Source: an uncultured Fibrobacter sp.
GTDB lineage: Bacteria; Fibrobacterota; Fibrobacteria; Fibrobacterales; Fibrobacteraceae
Length of the DNA stretch: 64,000 bases
Reading direction: 5' to 3'
NCBI RefSeq assembly: GCF_900316465.1
Contig: NZ_ONDD01000011.1
Coordinates: 56,759-120,758 of the forward strand
Shown here: positions 48,215 through 61,719 of the stretch, piece by piece
How the letters are laid out: every line of letters starts with the position of its first letter
Numbering within the stretch: position 1 is the stretch's first letter
The notes under the pieces: model-generated
Database searches by the model: none
Told to the model about the DNA's origin: nothing
The model's input: only the letters and a program-made list of their open reading frames with translations
Program-made: the position numbers and the translations under genes

Positions 48215-49930
48215 CTATTTCACGACCTTGTATGCCTTGTTGCCGACAATGACAAGCATCGGGCCCGTTTTGGCGAGGCGGACTTCCTGGGTCGAAGTTG
48301 CAGTCTTCGATGCAGTCAGCACGCGACCGTTGAGATCAGTGACCGTATACTTGGTTCCAGCCGGAGCGTTTTCGATAACGATTGCGCTGTTGGTGGACCA
48401 CACGCGAACATTATTGTTCAAGGCAACCGTTGCGCCAATTGCAATCGTAGAATCCGGGTTGGTAACGGTGGAATCAGGGTTGGTAACAGTAGAATCATTA
48501 CCCGGGCCAGTCTGGGCGGCAGCCTTGATGGTCGCCTTGTAGAGCTTGCAACCTTCGAAGTAATCGATCTTGTCGCCGTCGTTATAGGTCACGCCATTGA
48601 TTTCGGTTTCGTTAATGGTCTTTTCTTCAGATTCGACATTCGGCTTCGGCTTCCAAATCTTGAAGGTGCCGCTCAAATGGAGCATGGCAAGGTAATGCAC
48701 CAGGCCGTCGTAGTAGCGGTACTGACCGGTCATGAACTTAGTATCCCATGCCAATTCCAGGTTTTTCTTGACGGCGGCATCGTACTTGGAATCATTAATC
48801 AAAGCCATGGCTGCAACTGCATTTGCACCAGCTTCGCCCTGCGTATACTGTTCCTGCGGATTAGAGCCATCCCAGTTAAAGCGGGCGTGCTTGTAGCCAT
48901 CCTTTTCAAAGAAATCGATAATGCGGCGGGCCATTTCTTCTTGACGAGCAGAATCAACACCGAACAGGTAGTAGTCCATACCGAAGTTCATGGCACAGCG
49001 CATGGCATCGTACATGTACTGTTCTGCATGGGCATTGTAGCTCACACCGTGCGGAGTACCGTCAAAGTTGTTGTAATCGCTGAACAAACCAGACTTGGTG
49101 TTGGAAGACTTGTACAAGTGATCGCGGGTTGCCTTCGCTGCCTTGCTCCACTTGTCCTGATTGGAGGTGGACCAGCGGGCGAAAAGATCAACGTATGCCG
49201 GCAAGTCGTAAGACGGGTCGGAGAAGTTATTTTCGTTGCCCTGCGGCTGGAACGTGATAACGTAATGTTGTGGGTTGAAAAGGCTATGCTGACCGTTGTC
49301 CCACATCTTCTTCAAGATGTACTGGGCATCGTCCATGTACTTGCTGTCATTCCAGCGGTTCGCTGCAAAGAGGAGCGACATCATAAAATACATTTCGCCG
49401 TCCGGAGCGCAGTTGTCGTCACCGCCGGAACCGCTTTCGTTGCGCTGCCAAGCGAAGTAGCCATCCCAGCCACCGCCCTTGTGCCACATGTGATTTTTGG
49501 CCCAGTTCCAGAGCTTGTCGAATTCTTCTTTGTGGCCGGTCTGCACGGCAATCATCATTCCATAAGACATGCCTTCAGAACGGACGTCTCTGTTGTTCAC
49601 GTCGAGAATGTAAGCTTCGTTGCCCTTGTCGTAATAGACCTTGGAGTTGTTGTCGCCCTTAAAGTAATGATTCCAAAGGGCATCCATCTTTTCCTGAATT
49701 TCTGCATCGGTCTTACCCAAGATTGTCTTGAACGGGCTTTCGTAATTACCCGTGTAATAAGCGCCGGAATAGTTCTTTTCTTTATCGCAGTCCGGGCCGT
49801 AGTAGGCTCCGTTTTCATCAAAGAAGGTTCCCGCGTAGGTTTCTGCAGCCATCGATGTGGTGGTCGCGAATGCGCCAAGGCAAGCGGCAGATGCCAAAAT
49901 GCCGGCAAAGGATTTCAGGTGTTTTTTCAT
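48215..49930 (-). CDS. Glycoside hydrolase family 8 enzyme with linker and C-terminal sorting-like domain
   Basis: A 571-residue secreted protein: signal peptide HLKSFAGILASAACLGAFAT, then a GH8 (alpha/alpha)6 domain (residues ~30-440): NRDVRSEGMSYGMMIAVQTG with the acid Glu near residue 115, GYFAWQRNESGSGGDDNCAP and DGEMYFMMSLLFAANRW near 180, and HAEQYMYDAMRCAMNFGMDY. The pattern is close to reducing-end xylose-releasing exo-oligoxylanases and GH8 xylanases. A Thr/Asp linker with DSTVTNPDSTVTNPDSTIAI precedes a C-terminal domain (~505-571, GTKYTVTDLNGRVLTASKTA, MLVIVGNKAYKVVK), like T9SS type-A sorting domains. Start 49930 follows GGGAG by 6 nt; the upstream frame extension to 49999 is not signal-like. 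Confidence 0.9.
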   Translation of the reverse strand: MKKHLKSFAGILASAACLGAFATTTSMAAETYAGTFFDENGAYYGPDCDKEKNYSGAYYTGNYESPFKTILGKTDAEIQEKMDALWNHYFKGDNNSKVYYDKGNEAYILDVNNRDVRSEGMSYGMMIAVQTGHKEEFDKLWNWAKNHMWHKGGGWDGYFAWQRNESGSGGDDNCAPDGEMYFMMSLLFAANRWNDSKYMDDAQYILKKMWDNGQHSLFNPQHYVITFQPQGNENNFSDPSYDLPAYVDLFARWSTSNQDKWSKAAKATRDHLYKSSNTKSGLFSDYNNFDGTPHGVSYNAHAEQYMYDAMRCAMNFGMDYYLFGVDSARQEEMARRIIDFFEKDGYKHARFNWDGSNPQEQYTQGEAGANAVAAMALINDSKYDAAVKKNLELAWDTKFMTGQYRYYDGLVHYLAMLHLSGTFKIWKPKPNVESEEKTINETEINGVTYNDGDKIDYFEGCKLYKATIKAAAQTGPGNDSTVTNPDSTVTNPDSTIAIGATVALNNNVRVWSTNSAIVIENAPAGTKYTVTDLNGRVLTASKTATSTQEVRLAKTGPMLVIVGNKAYKVVK

Positions 49931-50111
49931 TTTCACTCCCATAAGTGTTTTGTTTTTACCCTTTACTGCAAAGATAAATCCCGCTGTATACAAAAGCAAT
50001 AAAAGTCCAACTATTTGCGTTGTTCGGTTTTAAACGCCTAATTACGCAAAATTTCGGCATTTTTGTGTTAAAATTTTAGTCTACAATTGCATTAAAGCAA
50101 GGTGAGTGTGC

Positions 50112-50780
50112 CTACGTATGTGTTCCAGTGAATCCAAACTGTACAAACGCTCCGAAGCGGAATGCCTTATTCGTCAACCGGACATTGGCGCCCACGTCAA
50201 GATAGTACACGTCACCCGTTCTACTTTTACTATAAATGAACTTGACGCCCGCCGCTTCCGAGAAGCCGAATTCCCAGGGTTTTCCAAGGCTCGTATCATA
50301 AATCAGGTAATCTACAATATGATGCGTTTCGAACAATCCGATACTAGCGTCTTCTGTCAAGGGGTAGTAAGTATTGCCGAACAAGAGATAACCCAGCCAA
50401 GTTCCAAGGTCACCACCCCCTTCTATGGAGGCAAAACAGATGAAAAAACCTAATATACCTTCATCGGAAATCTTCCACCCTTCATTCCACTCGTCAAAAT
50501 CGATATCCGCGGCAATCAAGGGCAATCCAATAAGAGCCTTTTTCTTTATAGAAAAAATACGCAACCCAAAAAGTTGCATCCTCAATACGGTCGGCCCTGC
50601 ATAGGCGATCTCTGCCGTAAACCCATACGGCATATATTCAGGCGTCTTGTTGTCATCGCAGCTAGGGCAATAATCCTGCAAAATGGGGCCGTCCACTTCG
50701 GCTGGCTGCGCAAAGGCATGCACCGCAGACACTGCAGTGAAAAGAAATACGAACAAATTAAATTTTCCTAACCGACCCAT
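50112..50780 (-). CDS. Exported outer-membrane-type protein, unknown
   Basis: A 222-residue protein. The signal peptide is RLGKFNLFVFLFTAVSAVHA, followed by a short Cys-containing segment (YCPSCDD), two or three hydrophobic strands (IAYAGPTVLRMQLFGLRIFS, ILGFFICFASIEGGGDLGTW) and a strand-rich C-terminus (YYLDVGANVRLTNKAFRFGA, FVQFGFTGTHT) compatible with a barrel. Start ATG 50780 has GGGA 6-7 nt upstream; an upstream ATG at 50792 is possible. It is separated from rpsG by a terminator. I recognise no family. Confidence 0.6.
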   Translation of the reverse strand: MGRLGKFNLFVFLFTAVSAVHAFAQPAEVDGPILQDYCPSCDDNKTPEYMPYGFTAEIAYAGPTVLRMQLFGLRIFSIKKKALIGLPLIAADIDFDEWNEGWKISDEGILGFFICFASIEGGGDLGTWLGYLLFGNTYYPLTEDASIGLFETHHIVDYLIYDTSLGKPWEFGFSEAAGVKFIYSKSRTGDVYYLDVGANVRLTNKAFRFGAFVQFGFTGTHT

Positions 50781-50902
50781 AAAAGTTCCCATCACAACAA
50801 ATTCACCCTAAAAGTAATTCCTTTTCTCCGGGAAAGGCCTCCCCCAGCCCAATCCTTTGATAAACGGGAAAAACGCAACGATAAACGGCACAAAAAAGAA
50901 AA

Positions 50903-50922
50903 GCTCCGCTTTTAAGCGGAGC
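50903..50922 (-). terminator. Terminator after rpsG
   Basis: GCTCCGCT (50903-50910) pairs with AGCGGAGC (50915-50922), loop TTTA; T-rich on the minus strand. Confidence 0.85.
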
Positions 50923-50956
50923 CTTCCTCTAGGATAATTCTGTGCTAATGCAAGAA

Positions 50957-51433
50957 TTAGAAACGGAAATGGGCGAAAGCCTTGTTGGCTTCGGCCATCT
51001 TGTGCGTGTCGTTCTTCTTGCGGACAGCGTTGCCTTCACCGTTCTTGGCGGCAACGAGTTCTGCAGCAAGGCGGTCAGCCATGTTGGCTTCGTTGCGGCT
51101 ACGGGCAGCGTCGAGCAACCAACGGAGAGCGAGAGCCTTGGCGCGGTCCGGAGCAACTTCCATCGGAACCTGGTAGTTTGCACCACCGATACGGCGGGAC
51201 TTCACTTCGAGACGCGGCTTGATGTTTTCGAGGCAGATTTCGAACTTTTCAAGCGGGGATTCCGGGCCTTCGAGCTTCTGGCCGAGGGTTTCGAGAGCGG
51301 TATAGACGATCTGTTCAGCGATGGTCTTCTTGCCCTGCTTCAGCACGACACCGACGAGTTCGGTAACGAGCGTGGACTTGTAACGCGGATCCGGGAGGAT
51401 GGAGCGATGGAGAGCCTTTCTTCTTCTAGACAT
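50957..51433 (-). CDS. rpsG: 30S ribosomal protein S7
   Basis: A 158-residue small-subunit protein that binds the 3' major domain of 16S rRNA. It begins MSRRRKALHRSILPDPRYKS and has the family's NIKPRLEVKSRRIGGANYQV and VPMEVAPDRAKALALRWLLD segments, ending NKAFAHFRF. Last gene of the rpoB-rpoC-rpsL-rpsG string; a terminator follows. The fusA gene that commonly follows is not here; an outer-membrane gene is next instead. Confidence 0.97.
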   Translation of the reverse strand: MSRRRKALHRSILPDPRYKSTLVTELVGVVLKQGKKTIAEQIVYTALETLGQKLEGPESPLEKFEICLENIKPRLEVKSRRIGGANYQVPMEVAPDRAKALALRWLLDAARSRNEANMADRLAAELVAAKNGEGNAVRKKNDTHKMAEANKAFAHFRF

Positions 51434-51445
51434 ATTCTACCTTCC

Positions 51446-51835
51446 TTACTTCTTGGCCGGAGCGGCACCTTTCTTCTTAACACCGTACTTGGAGCGGCCG
51501 TTCTGACGACCGTTCACAGCCTGGGTATCCAAGGTACCACGGATGATGTGGTAACGAACACCGGGGACGTCCTTCACACGACCACCGCGGATGAGCACGA
51601 TGGAGTGTTCCTGGAGGTTGTGGCCTTCACCAGGAATGTATGCGGTCACTTCCATCTTGTTGGAAAGACGCACACGGGCAATCTTACGAAGAGCAGAGTT
51701 CGGCTTCTTCGGGGTGCTGGTGTACACGCGGGTGCAAACGCCGCGCTTCTGGGGGCAGGACTTCAAGGCCACGGAAGCGGTCTTGTTGCTGATCTGTTCA
51801 CGTCCGTTACGGACGAGCTGTTGAATAGTTGGCAC
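51446..51835 (-). CDS. rpsL: 30S ribosomal protein S12
   Basis: A 129-residue protein of the decoding centre. It begins MPTIQQLVRNGREQISNKTA and contains VYTSTPKKPNSALRKIARVR, GHNLQEHSIVLIRGGRVKD and PGVRYHIIRGTLDTQ. The Lys of the TPKKPNS segment (the streptomycin-response region) is standard. The C-terminus carries an extra KKKGAAPAKK, similar in flavour to the Lys/Ala tails elsewhere in the window but short. It lies 12 nt upstream of rpsG and 66 nt downstream of rpoC. Confidence 0.97.
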   Translation of the reverse strand: MPTIQQLVRNGREQISNKTASVALKSCPQKRGVCTRVYTSTPKKPNSALRKIARVRLSNKMEVTAYIPGEGHNLQEHSIVLIRGGRVKDVPGVRYHIIRGTLDTQAVNGRQNGRSKYGVKKKGAAPAKK

Positions 51836-51901
51836 TGTTAATCTCCTAGATTTTGGAGTGCAAATATAGTTTCTTTTCCAATTTTTTTCAAGTATCTCGG
51901 G

Positions 51902-54900
51902 TTAATTATCCGAATCTTCCTCGTCATTGATACCGATTTCGTTATCCAGCATCTGGATGGCGCTATCGTCGGATTCGGTGTAATCGCCCTGGATACCCAT
52001 AGGCCGAGCCGCGGCATCCAGTTCGGCATCGGCATCCACCACCTGGACGTTCCTCAGGTGGCGTGCGCCAGTACCGCACGGAATAAGACGACCCATAATC
52101 ACGTTTTCCTTAAGACCCAGGAGCGGGTCAACGCTACCTTCGATGGAAGCGCGGGTAAGGATCTTGGTGGTCTCCTGGAACGAGCAGGCAGAAATGAAGC
52201 TGTCTGTCGCCAAGGATGCCTTCGTGATACCAAGGAGCATCGGCGTGAAGGTCGCCGGAGTCTTGCCGAGTGCGACCAAGCGGTCGTTCTCTGCGCGGAG
52301 ACGGGCCTTGGAAATTTCTTCGCCCGGAAGCAGTTCGGAGTCTCCGGAATCCTTGACCTTCACCTTACGCATCATCTGGCGGACGATACATTCGATGTGC
52401 TTATCTGCGATAGCCACACCCTGCAAGCGGTACACCGCCTGGATTTCGTTCACCAAGTGACGCTGGACCTCTTCAGGACCGAGGACGTCGAGGATATCGT
52501 GGGGATCCACGCTGCCTTCACTGATCTTCTGACCAATGTGGACACGGTCACCTTCGTTGACCGCCAGATGGACGCCGCGGGGAACCAGCACTTTCTCTTC
52601 CTGGTCATCCATCTTAATATAAACTACCTGGTTGTTGCGAACTTCTTCGATCTTTTCGACGAGACCGTCAATCGGAGCGATGAATGCCTTGTTCTTCGGA
52701 ACGCGAGCTTCGAAGAGTTCGGCCACGCGCGGAAGACCACCCGTAATATCGCGGGTCTTACCGGCAGCGCGCGGAAGTTTTGCAACAGTCTGACCGATGG
52801 TCACCATGTCGCCAGCCTTAACGGTAAGGATAGCGCCGTCCGGAAGCATGTAGTTACCGATCTTCGTGTTAGAAGAATCAACGATGGTAACTGCCGGGTG
52901 GAGGTCCTTCTTGCCGTGCTGCTTGTCGCTAATCACGGTCCAGGTTTCCACGCCCGTCACTTCGTCAGTTTCGGAACGGTAGGTGCGGTTTTCAACCATG
53001 TCCGTAAGAACAACCTTACCAGAAACGTTACTGATAATCGGGCTGTTATACGGATCCCATTCGAACATTACCTGGCCAGCAGTAACTGCGGCGCCGTTTT
53101 CGACATGGAGGATAGAGCCGTACGGAATCTGGTAACGACCCTTGTTGATGCCGGTCTTGTCAAAGATAACGAGTTCAGCCATGCGGCTGGTAACGACCTT
53201 CTGGCCTTCGTGTTCGACAGTTTCAACCTGTTCGAGTTCGATGTGGCCGTCGACGGTTGCCTTCTTGTCACTTTCAACAGTAAGACGAGAAGAAGCACCA
53301 CCGATGTGGAAGGTACGGAGGGTAAGCTGCGTACCCGGTTCGCCGATGGACTGTGCAGCGAGCACGCCAACAGCTTCGCCCAGGTCAACCGGGCGACCGG
53401 ATGCAAGCATACGGCCATAGCACTTGGAGCAGACACCATTGCGGGAATCGCAGGTAAGCACGGAACGCATCTTGATGTGTTCGAGACCCGTAGCGGAGAT
53501 CTTCGGGAGGTCGCGTTCGGTCACGAGTTCGCCGGCCTTGACGATCACTTCGCCAGTCACCGGGTGCTTGATGTCGTCCACCGGTGCACGACCGAGGAGA
53601 CGTTCTTCAAGAGCAATCACGGTATCGTCGCCGTCCTTGAACGCGGACACTTCGATGCCGTTCGTGGTACCGCAGTCTTCTTCGGTAATCACGAGGTCCT
53701 GGCCCACGTCCACGAGACGACGGGTAAGGTAACCAGCGTCAGCCGTCTTAAGAGCGGTATCTGCCAAACCCTTACGAGCACCGTGAGACGAGATGAAGTA
53801 TTCCATCACGTTCAAGCCTTCACGGAAGCAAGACTTAATCGGGTTTTCAATAACTTCCTGACCACCGAGCTGCTTGATCGGCTTCTGCATCAAACCACGC
53901 ATACCGGACAGCTGCTTAATCTGTTCACGGCTACCACGAGCGCCGGAGTCGGCCATCATGTAAACCGGGTTGAAGCCGTCGCGGTCGCTGGAGAGCAAGT
54001 CCCACTGCTTAGCAGCAACTTCGGACGTGGTCTTGGACCACACGTCAATGGTCTGGTTATAACGTTCACCGTCGGTAATCACACCGTCTTCATAAAGGCC
54101 GCGGATGCGGGAAACCTGTTCGGCAGCCTTGTCGAGCATTTCCTGCTTTTCCTTCGGGATCACCATTTCGGCGATAGCCACAGAAGAACCGGCGCGAGTT
54201 GCCCACTTGTAACCGTTAGCCTTCAAGTCATCCAGGTAATCCACGGTCACGCGGTTACCGGTACGGCGGTACAGGTCGTCAATGGACTTGGCGATCACCT
54301 TCTTGCCGAAGGTTTCGTTGGCGTAGCCAAGTTCCTTCGGAACGAATTCGTTGAAGATGATACGACCGACGGTCGTCTTGATAACATTGTCTTCCTTAAG
54401 AGTAAGGAACTTAATCTTTTCACCGGCCTTCACAGCCTGTTCGATGTTGCCGTTATCGTCGGCAGCTTCGCGGAGGCACACGGCATCCTTTTCGAGGGCG
54501 CCCATGTAAATCTTCTTGCCGGCCTTGAGCTTCAAGTAAACGATTGCGTTCAGGTCAACAACACCGTTTTCGTAAGCGCGCACGGCTTCGGCAGAGTCGA
54601 AGAAGTGCATGCCTTCACCCTTACGAGCCGGACGCGGCTTGGTCAGATAGTACAGACCGAGCACGATGTCCTGGCCCGGCACAGCGATCGGCTGACCGGA
54701 AGCCGGGTGAAGAATGTTGTTGGAAGAAAGCATGAGCACGCGGCATTCGAGCTGCGTTTCGAAAGACAGCGGAAGGTGGCATGCCATCTGGTCACCGTCG
54801 AAGTCTGCGTTAAATGCAGTACAGACGAGCGGGTGGAGGCGGATTGCGTTACCTTCGATCAGGCGCGGATAGAAGGCCTGAATACCCAGACGGTGAAGCG

Positions 54901-56347
54901 TCGGAGCACGGTTCAGCATCACCGGGTGGTCTTCGATAATTTCTTCGAGGATGTCCCAAACTTCCGGACGTTCGGCGTCCACATACTTCTTAGCGGACTT
55001 GAGGGTATAAACGATACCTTCTTCTTCCAAGCGGTGGATAATGAACGGCTTGTAAAGTTCGAGAGCCATGCGCTTCGGGAGACCGCACTGATGCATGCGG
55101 AGTTCCGGGCCCACCACGATCACGGAACGACCGGAGTAGTCCACGCGCTTACCGAGCAAGTTCATACGGAAGCGGCCCTGCTTACCCTTCAAGAGTTCGG
55201 CGAGGCTCTTCATCGGACGTGCAGAACCCGTACGGGCAGTGCGACGGCCGCTGTCGAACAGCTGGTCAACGGCTTCCTGCAACATACGCTTTTCGTTGCA
55301 GAGAATCACGTTCGGTGCACGGAGGTCAATCAACTTCTTCAAACGGTTGTTACGGTTGATGACGCGGCGATAAAGTTCGTTCAAGTCAGACGTTGCGAAA
55401 CGGCCGCCTTCGAGCGGAACGAGCGGACGAAGATCAGGCGGAATCACCGGAAGCACGTCGAGGATCATCCAAGACGGCTGGTTTGCAAGAAGACGAGCTT
55501 CGCTCGGGTACATCTTGCGGAATTCTTCGTAAGCGTCGGCCACGACAAAGTTGTCGTGCTTGGCTTCGTAGTTAGCCTTGAATTCGGCAACGGCTTCGGC
55601 GAGACCACGGAGCCAGGGCTGCTGGCTGTCGGCCTTCATGGCCTTGACCGGATCTTCGTAGTAGCCGCGGAAGCTTTCGCGCTGAGACTTGAGGAAGGAA
55701 TCCACGACCTTGAGGCGCTTGAGAGCATCTTCCTGCTTGGTCTTGGACTTGGACATAGCCTGAGTGCGGAGTTCTGCAGAAAGGGCGGTGAGGTCAACGC
55801 GGTCAAGCAGCTGCTTGATGGCGGAAGCACCCATCTTGGCGTCGAAAGTACGGCCTTCGTTGGTGAGGTCCTGATACTGGGCTTCATCGATCAAGGCATT
55901 CGGTTCGAGGTCGGCGTCACCCGGATCAATCACAACATACTTTTCGTAGTAGATGATGTTGTCGAGATCCTTGGTGGAAAGGTTCAACAGAGCGCCAATG
56001 ACGCACGGCTGGTTACGGACGAACCAAGTGTGAGTCAGAGGAATAGCAAGTTCAATGTGGCCCATGTACTTACGGCGCACGTTGGAGTGAGTCACTTCCA
56101 CGCCGCAACGGTCGCAAACGACACCCTTGTAACGGATACGCTTGAACTTACCGCAGTTACATTCCCAGTTCTTCACCGGTCCAAAAATCTTTTCACAGAA
56201 AAGACCATCCTTTTCAGGCTTGAAGGAACGGTAGTTGATGGTTTCGGGCTTGGTCACTTCACCATGGGACCAGCTACGGATCATTTCCGGAGCGGCGAGG
56301 TGAATCGAAATATCGCCAGAATTGTCGCGTTCAATTTCTTCGACCAT
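51902..56347 (-). CDS. rpoC: DNA-directed RNA polymerase subunit beta'
   Basis: A 1481-residue catalytic subunit. N-terminal zinc ribbon WECNCGKFKRIRYKGVVCDR with CGVEV (residues ~60-80), the lid/rudder region (KRVDYSGRSVIVVGPELRMH), active-site AFNADFDGDQMACHLPLSFE near 460 with three Mg-binding Asp, the bridge helix/trigger region GARGSREQIKQLSGMRGLMQ, and the second zinc site SRNGVCSKCYGRMLASGRPV near 965. Start 56347 (MVEEIERDN) is preferred over 56362 because GGAG sits ~9 nt upstream in rpoB's last codons and the stop of rpoB (56349-56351) then just precedes it. The acidic C-terminus (NDEEDSDN) is a common end. Confidence 0.97.
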   Translation of the reverse strand: MVEEIERDNSGDISIHLAAPEMIRSWSHGEVTKPETINYRSFKPEKDGLFCEKIFGPVKNWECNCGKFKRIRYKGVVCDRCGVEVTHSNVRRKYMGHIELAIPLTHTWFVRNQPCVIGALLNLSTKDLDNIIYYEKYVVIDPGDADLEPNALIDEAQYQDLTNEGRTFDAKMGASAIKQLLDRVDLTALSAELRTQAMSKSKTKQEDALKRLKVVDSFLKSQRESFRGYYEDPVKAMKADSQQPWLRGLAEAVAEFKANYEAKHDNFVVADAYEEFRKMYPSEARLLANQPSWMILDVLPVIPPDLRPLVPLEGGRFATSDLNELYRRVINRNNRLKKLIDLRAPNVILCNEKRMLQEAVDQLFDSGRRTARTGSARPMKSLAELLKGKQGRFRMNLLGKRVDYSGRSVIVVGPELRMHQCGLPKRMALELYKPFIIHRLEEEGIVYTLKSAKKYVDAERPEVWDILEEIIEDHPVMLNRAPTLHRLGIQAFYPRLIEGNAIRLHPLVCTAFNADFDGDQMACHLPLSFETQLECRVLMLSSNNILHPASGQPIAVPGQDIVLGLYYLTKPRPARKGEGMHFFDSAEAVRAYENGVVDLNAIVYLKLKAGKKIYMGALEKDAVCLREAADDNGNIEQAVKAGEKIKFLTLKEDNVIKTTVGRIIFNEFVPKELGYANETFGKKVIAKSIDDLYRRTGNRVTVDYLDDLKANGYKWATRAGSSVAIAEMVIPKEKQEMLDKAAEQVSRIRGLYEDGVITDGERYNQTIDVWSKTTSEVAAKQWDLLSSDRDGFNPVYMMADSGARGSREQIKQLSGMRGLMQKPIKQLGGQEVIENPIKSCFREGLNVMEYFISSHGARKGLADTALKTADAGYLTRRLVDVGQDLVITEEDCGTTNGIEVSAFKDGDDTVIALEERLLGRAPVDDIKHPVTGEVIVKAGELVTERDLPKISATGLEHIKMRSVLTCDSRNGVCSKCYGRMLASGRPVDLGEAVGVLAAQSIGEPGTQLTLRTFHIGGASSRLTVESDKKATVDGHIELEQVETVEHEGQKVVTSRMAELVIFDKTGINKGRYQIPYGSILHVENGAAVTAGQVMFEWDPYNSPIISNVSGKVVLTDMVENRTYRSETDEVTGVETWTVISDKQHGKKDLHPAVTIVDSSNTKIGNYMLPDGAILTVKAGDMVTIGQTVAKLPRAAGKTRDITGGLPRVAELFEARVPKNKAFIAPIDGLVEKIEEVRNNQVVYIKMDDQEEKVLVPRGVHLAVNEGDRVHIGQKISEGSVDPHDILDVLGPEEVQRHLVNEIQAVYRLQGVAIADKHIECIVRQMMRKVKVKDSGDSELLPGEEISKARLRAENDRLVALGKTPATFTPMLLGITKASLATDSFISACSFQETTKILTRASIEGSVDPLLGLKENVIMGRLIPCGTGARHLRNVQVVDADAELDAAARPMGIQGDYTESDDSAIQMLDNEIGINDEEDSDN

Positions 56348-56348
56348 A

Positions 56349-60620
<4,272 letters not shown>

Positions 60621-60692
60621 TTGAAATACCTCATCCGGTGAAGAGCTTTTTTATCTAAAAATAGCAAAAAATAGTGACAAACATTATACACC

Positions 60693-60717
60693 AAAAGCCC
60701 GCACATATAGTGCAGGC
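60693..60717 (-). promoter_or_regulatory. Possible attenuator between rplL and rpoB
   Basis: GCCCGCAC (60697-60704) pairs with GTGCAGGC (60710-60717) in 7 of 8 positions, loop ATATA, followed on the minus strand by TTTT then GG. A TATAAT on the minus strand (60683-60688) follows it and could start an rpoB-specific transcript. A partial terminator here would make rpoBC lower than the ribosomal genes, as known in E. coli. Confidence 0.45.
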
Positions 60718-60751
60718 AGTTGGCATATAATAAGTCAATGAAGTGAAAGCA

Positions 60752-61123
60752 TTACTTCAGAGCGACCTTTGCTCCGAGATCTTCCAAGTCCTTCTTGAGC
60801 TTTTCAGCGTCGGCCTTCGGCATTGCTTCCTTGACCACGCTGTTGGCCTTTTCGACCAGGTCCTTAGCTTCCTTGAGGCCCAGACCGGTGATAGCGCGAA
60901 CGGCCTTGAGGACGTCCATCTTCTTAGCGCCGCATTCGACGAGGATCACGTCGAATTCAGTCTTTTCTTCAGCAGGAGCGGCAGCAGCGGCGGCCATTAC
61001 GACGGCGCCACCGGCAGCAGCTTCGATGCCGTGGGTTTCTTTAAGGTAGTCAGCCAAAGCCTTGGCTTCGAGAAGGGTAAGACCAACGATTTGATCGCCC
61101 AGTGCCTTGATATCAGTTGCCAT
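60752..61123 (-). CDS. rplL: 50S ribosomal protein L7/L12
   Basis: A 123-residue stalk protein that recruits translation GTPases. The N-terminal dimerisation domain (GDQIVGLTLLEAKALADYLK), an Ala-rich hinge (VVMAAAAAAPAEE) and the C-terminal domain (FDVILVECGAKKMDVLKAVR, ITGLGLKEAKDLVE) are all in order. Note GAKKMDVLKAVRAIT where many bacteria have GAnKIxVIKxVRxxT. Translated just after rplJ, with 51 nt between. Ends 131 nt before rpoB. Confidence 0.97.
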   Translation of the reverse strand: MATDIKALGDQIVGLTLLEAKALADYLKETHGIEAAAGGAVVMAAAAAAPAEEKTEFDVILVECGAKKMDVLKAVRAITGLGLKEAKDLVEKANSVVKEAMPKADAEKLKKDLEDLGAKVALK

Positions 61124-61174
61124 GATGTGTTTCTCCGATTATTCCGTTTAAATTTTTTGGTTTGTGGTTTGTTG

Positions 61175-61711
61175 TTAAGCTTCCGCAGCGGCTTCAGGAG
61201 CAGCTTCGGAGCCCGATTCTTTTTCCAGCTTTTCCTGGAGCGTCTTGATTTGACCGGCGATCGTGGAGCCAGGTCCGAGAGCGATGGAGACGATCTGAGC
61301 GATCATACCCTTACGATCCGGGATCTTGGAGAGGTTCACGACTTCGGAGCCAGGCATCGCCTTGCCATCAAGGTACACGCTCTTGGCAACCAAGAAATCG
61401 GGGTTTGCTTTGTGGAATGCTTCAATTTCGCGAGCAGGCAGAAGCGGATCTTCTTCGAAGCCGACCATCACAGAAGTTGCGCCGGTCAGCAAATCGTCGA
61501 GACCTTCGACCTTAAGAGCAGCGAGCACGCGCTTGAGAAGAGTGTTCTTCACAGCGTGGTACTTCACACCCTTAGATGCGAGTGCCTTGCGAAGGGCATT
61601 GTCCTTTTCTACGGTCATGCCTTGATAATTGAGCAGATAGACGGCGGTAGCGCCATTGAAGGACTCGACGAGCGAATCCACGGTCTGTTGTTTTTTAACT
61701 ACAGCTTTCAT
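61175..61711 (-). CDS. rplJ: 50S ribosomal protein L10
   Basis: A 178-residue protein that anchors the L7/L12 stalk to 23S rRNA and in other bacteria autoregulates rplJL. It begins MKAVVKKQQTVDSLVESFNG and has YLLNYQGMTVEKDNALRKAL, KGVKYHAVKNTLLKRVLAAL and a helical Glu/Ala-rich C-terminus (SEAAPEAAAEA) where L7/L12 dimers dock. It starts 8 nt after rplA, so the two are probably coupled; no long leader is present. Confidence 0.95.
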   Translation of the reverse strand: MKAVVKKQQTVDSLVESFNGATAVYLLNYQGMTVEKDNALRKALASKGVKYHAVKNTLLKRVLAALKVEGLDDLLTGATSVMVGFEEDPLLPAREIEAFHKANPDFLVAKSVYLDGKAMPGSEVVNLSKIPDRKGMIAQIVSIALGPGSTIAGQIKTLQEKLEKESGSEAAPEAAAEA

Positions 61712-61719
61712 GGTATCTC

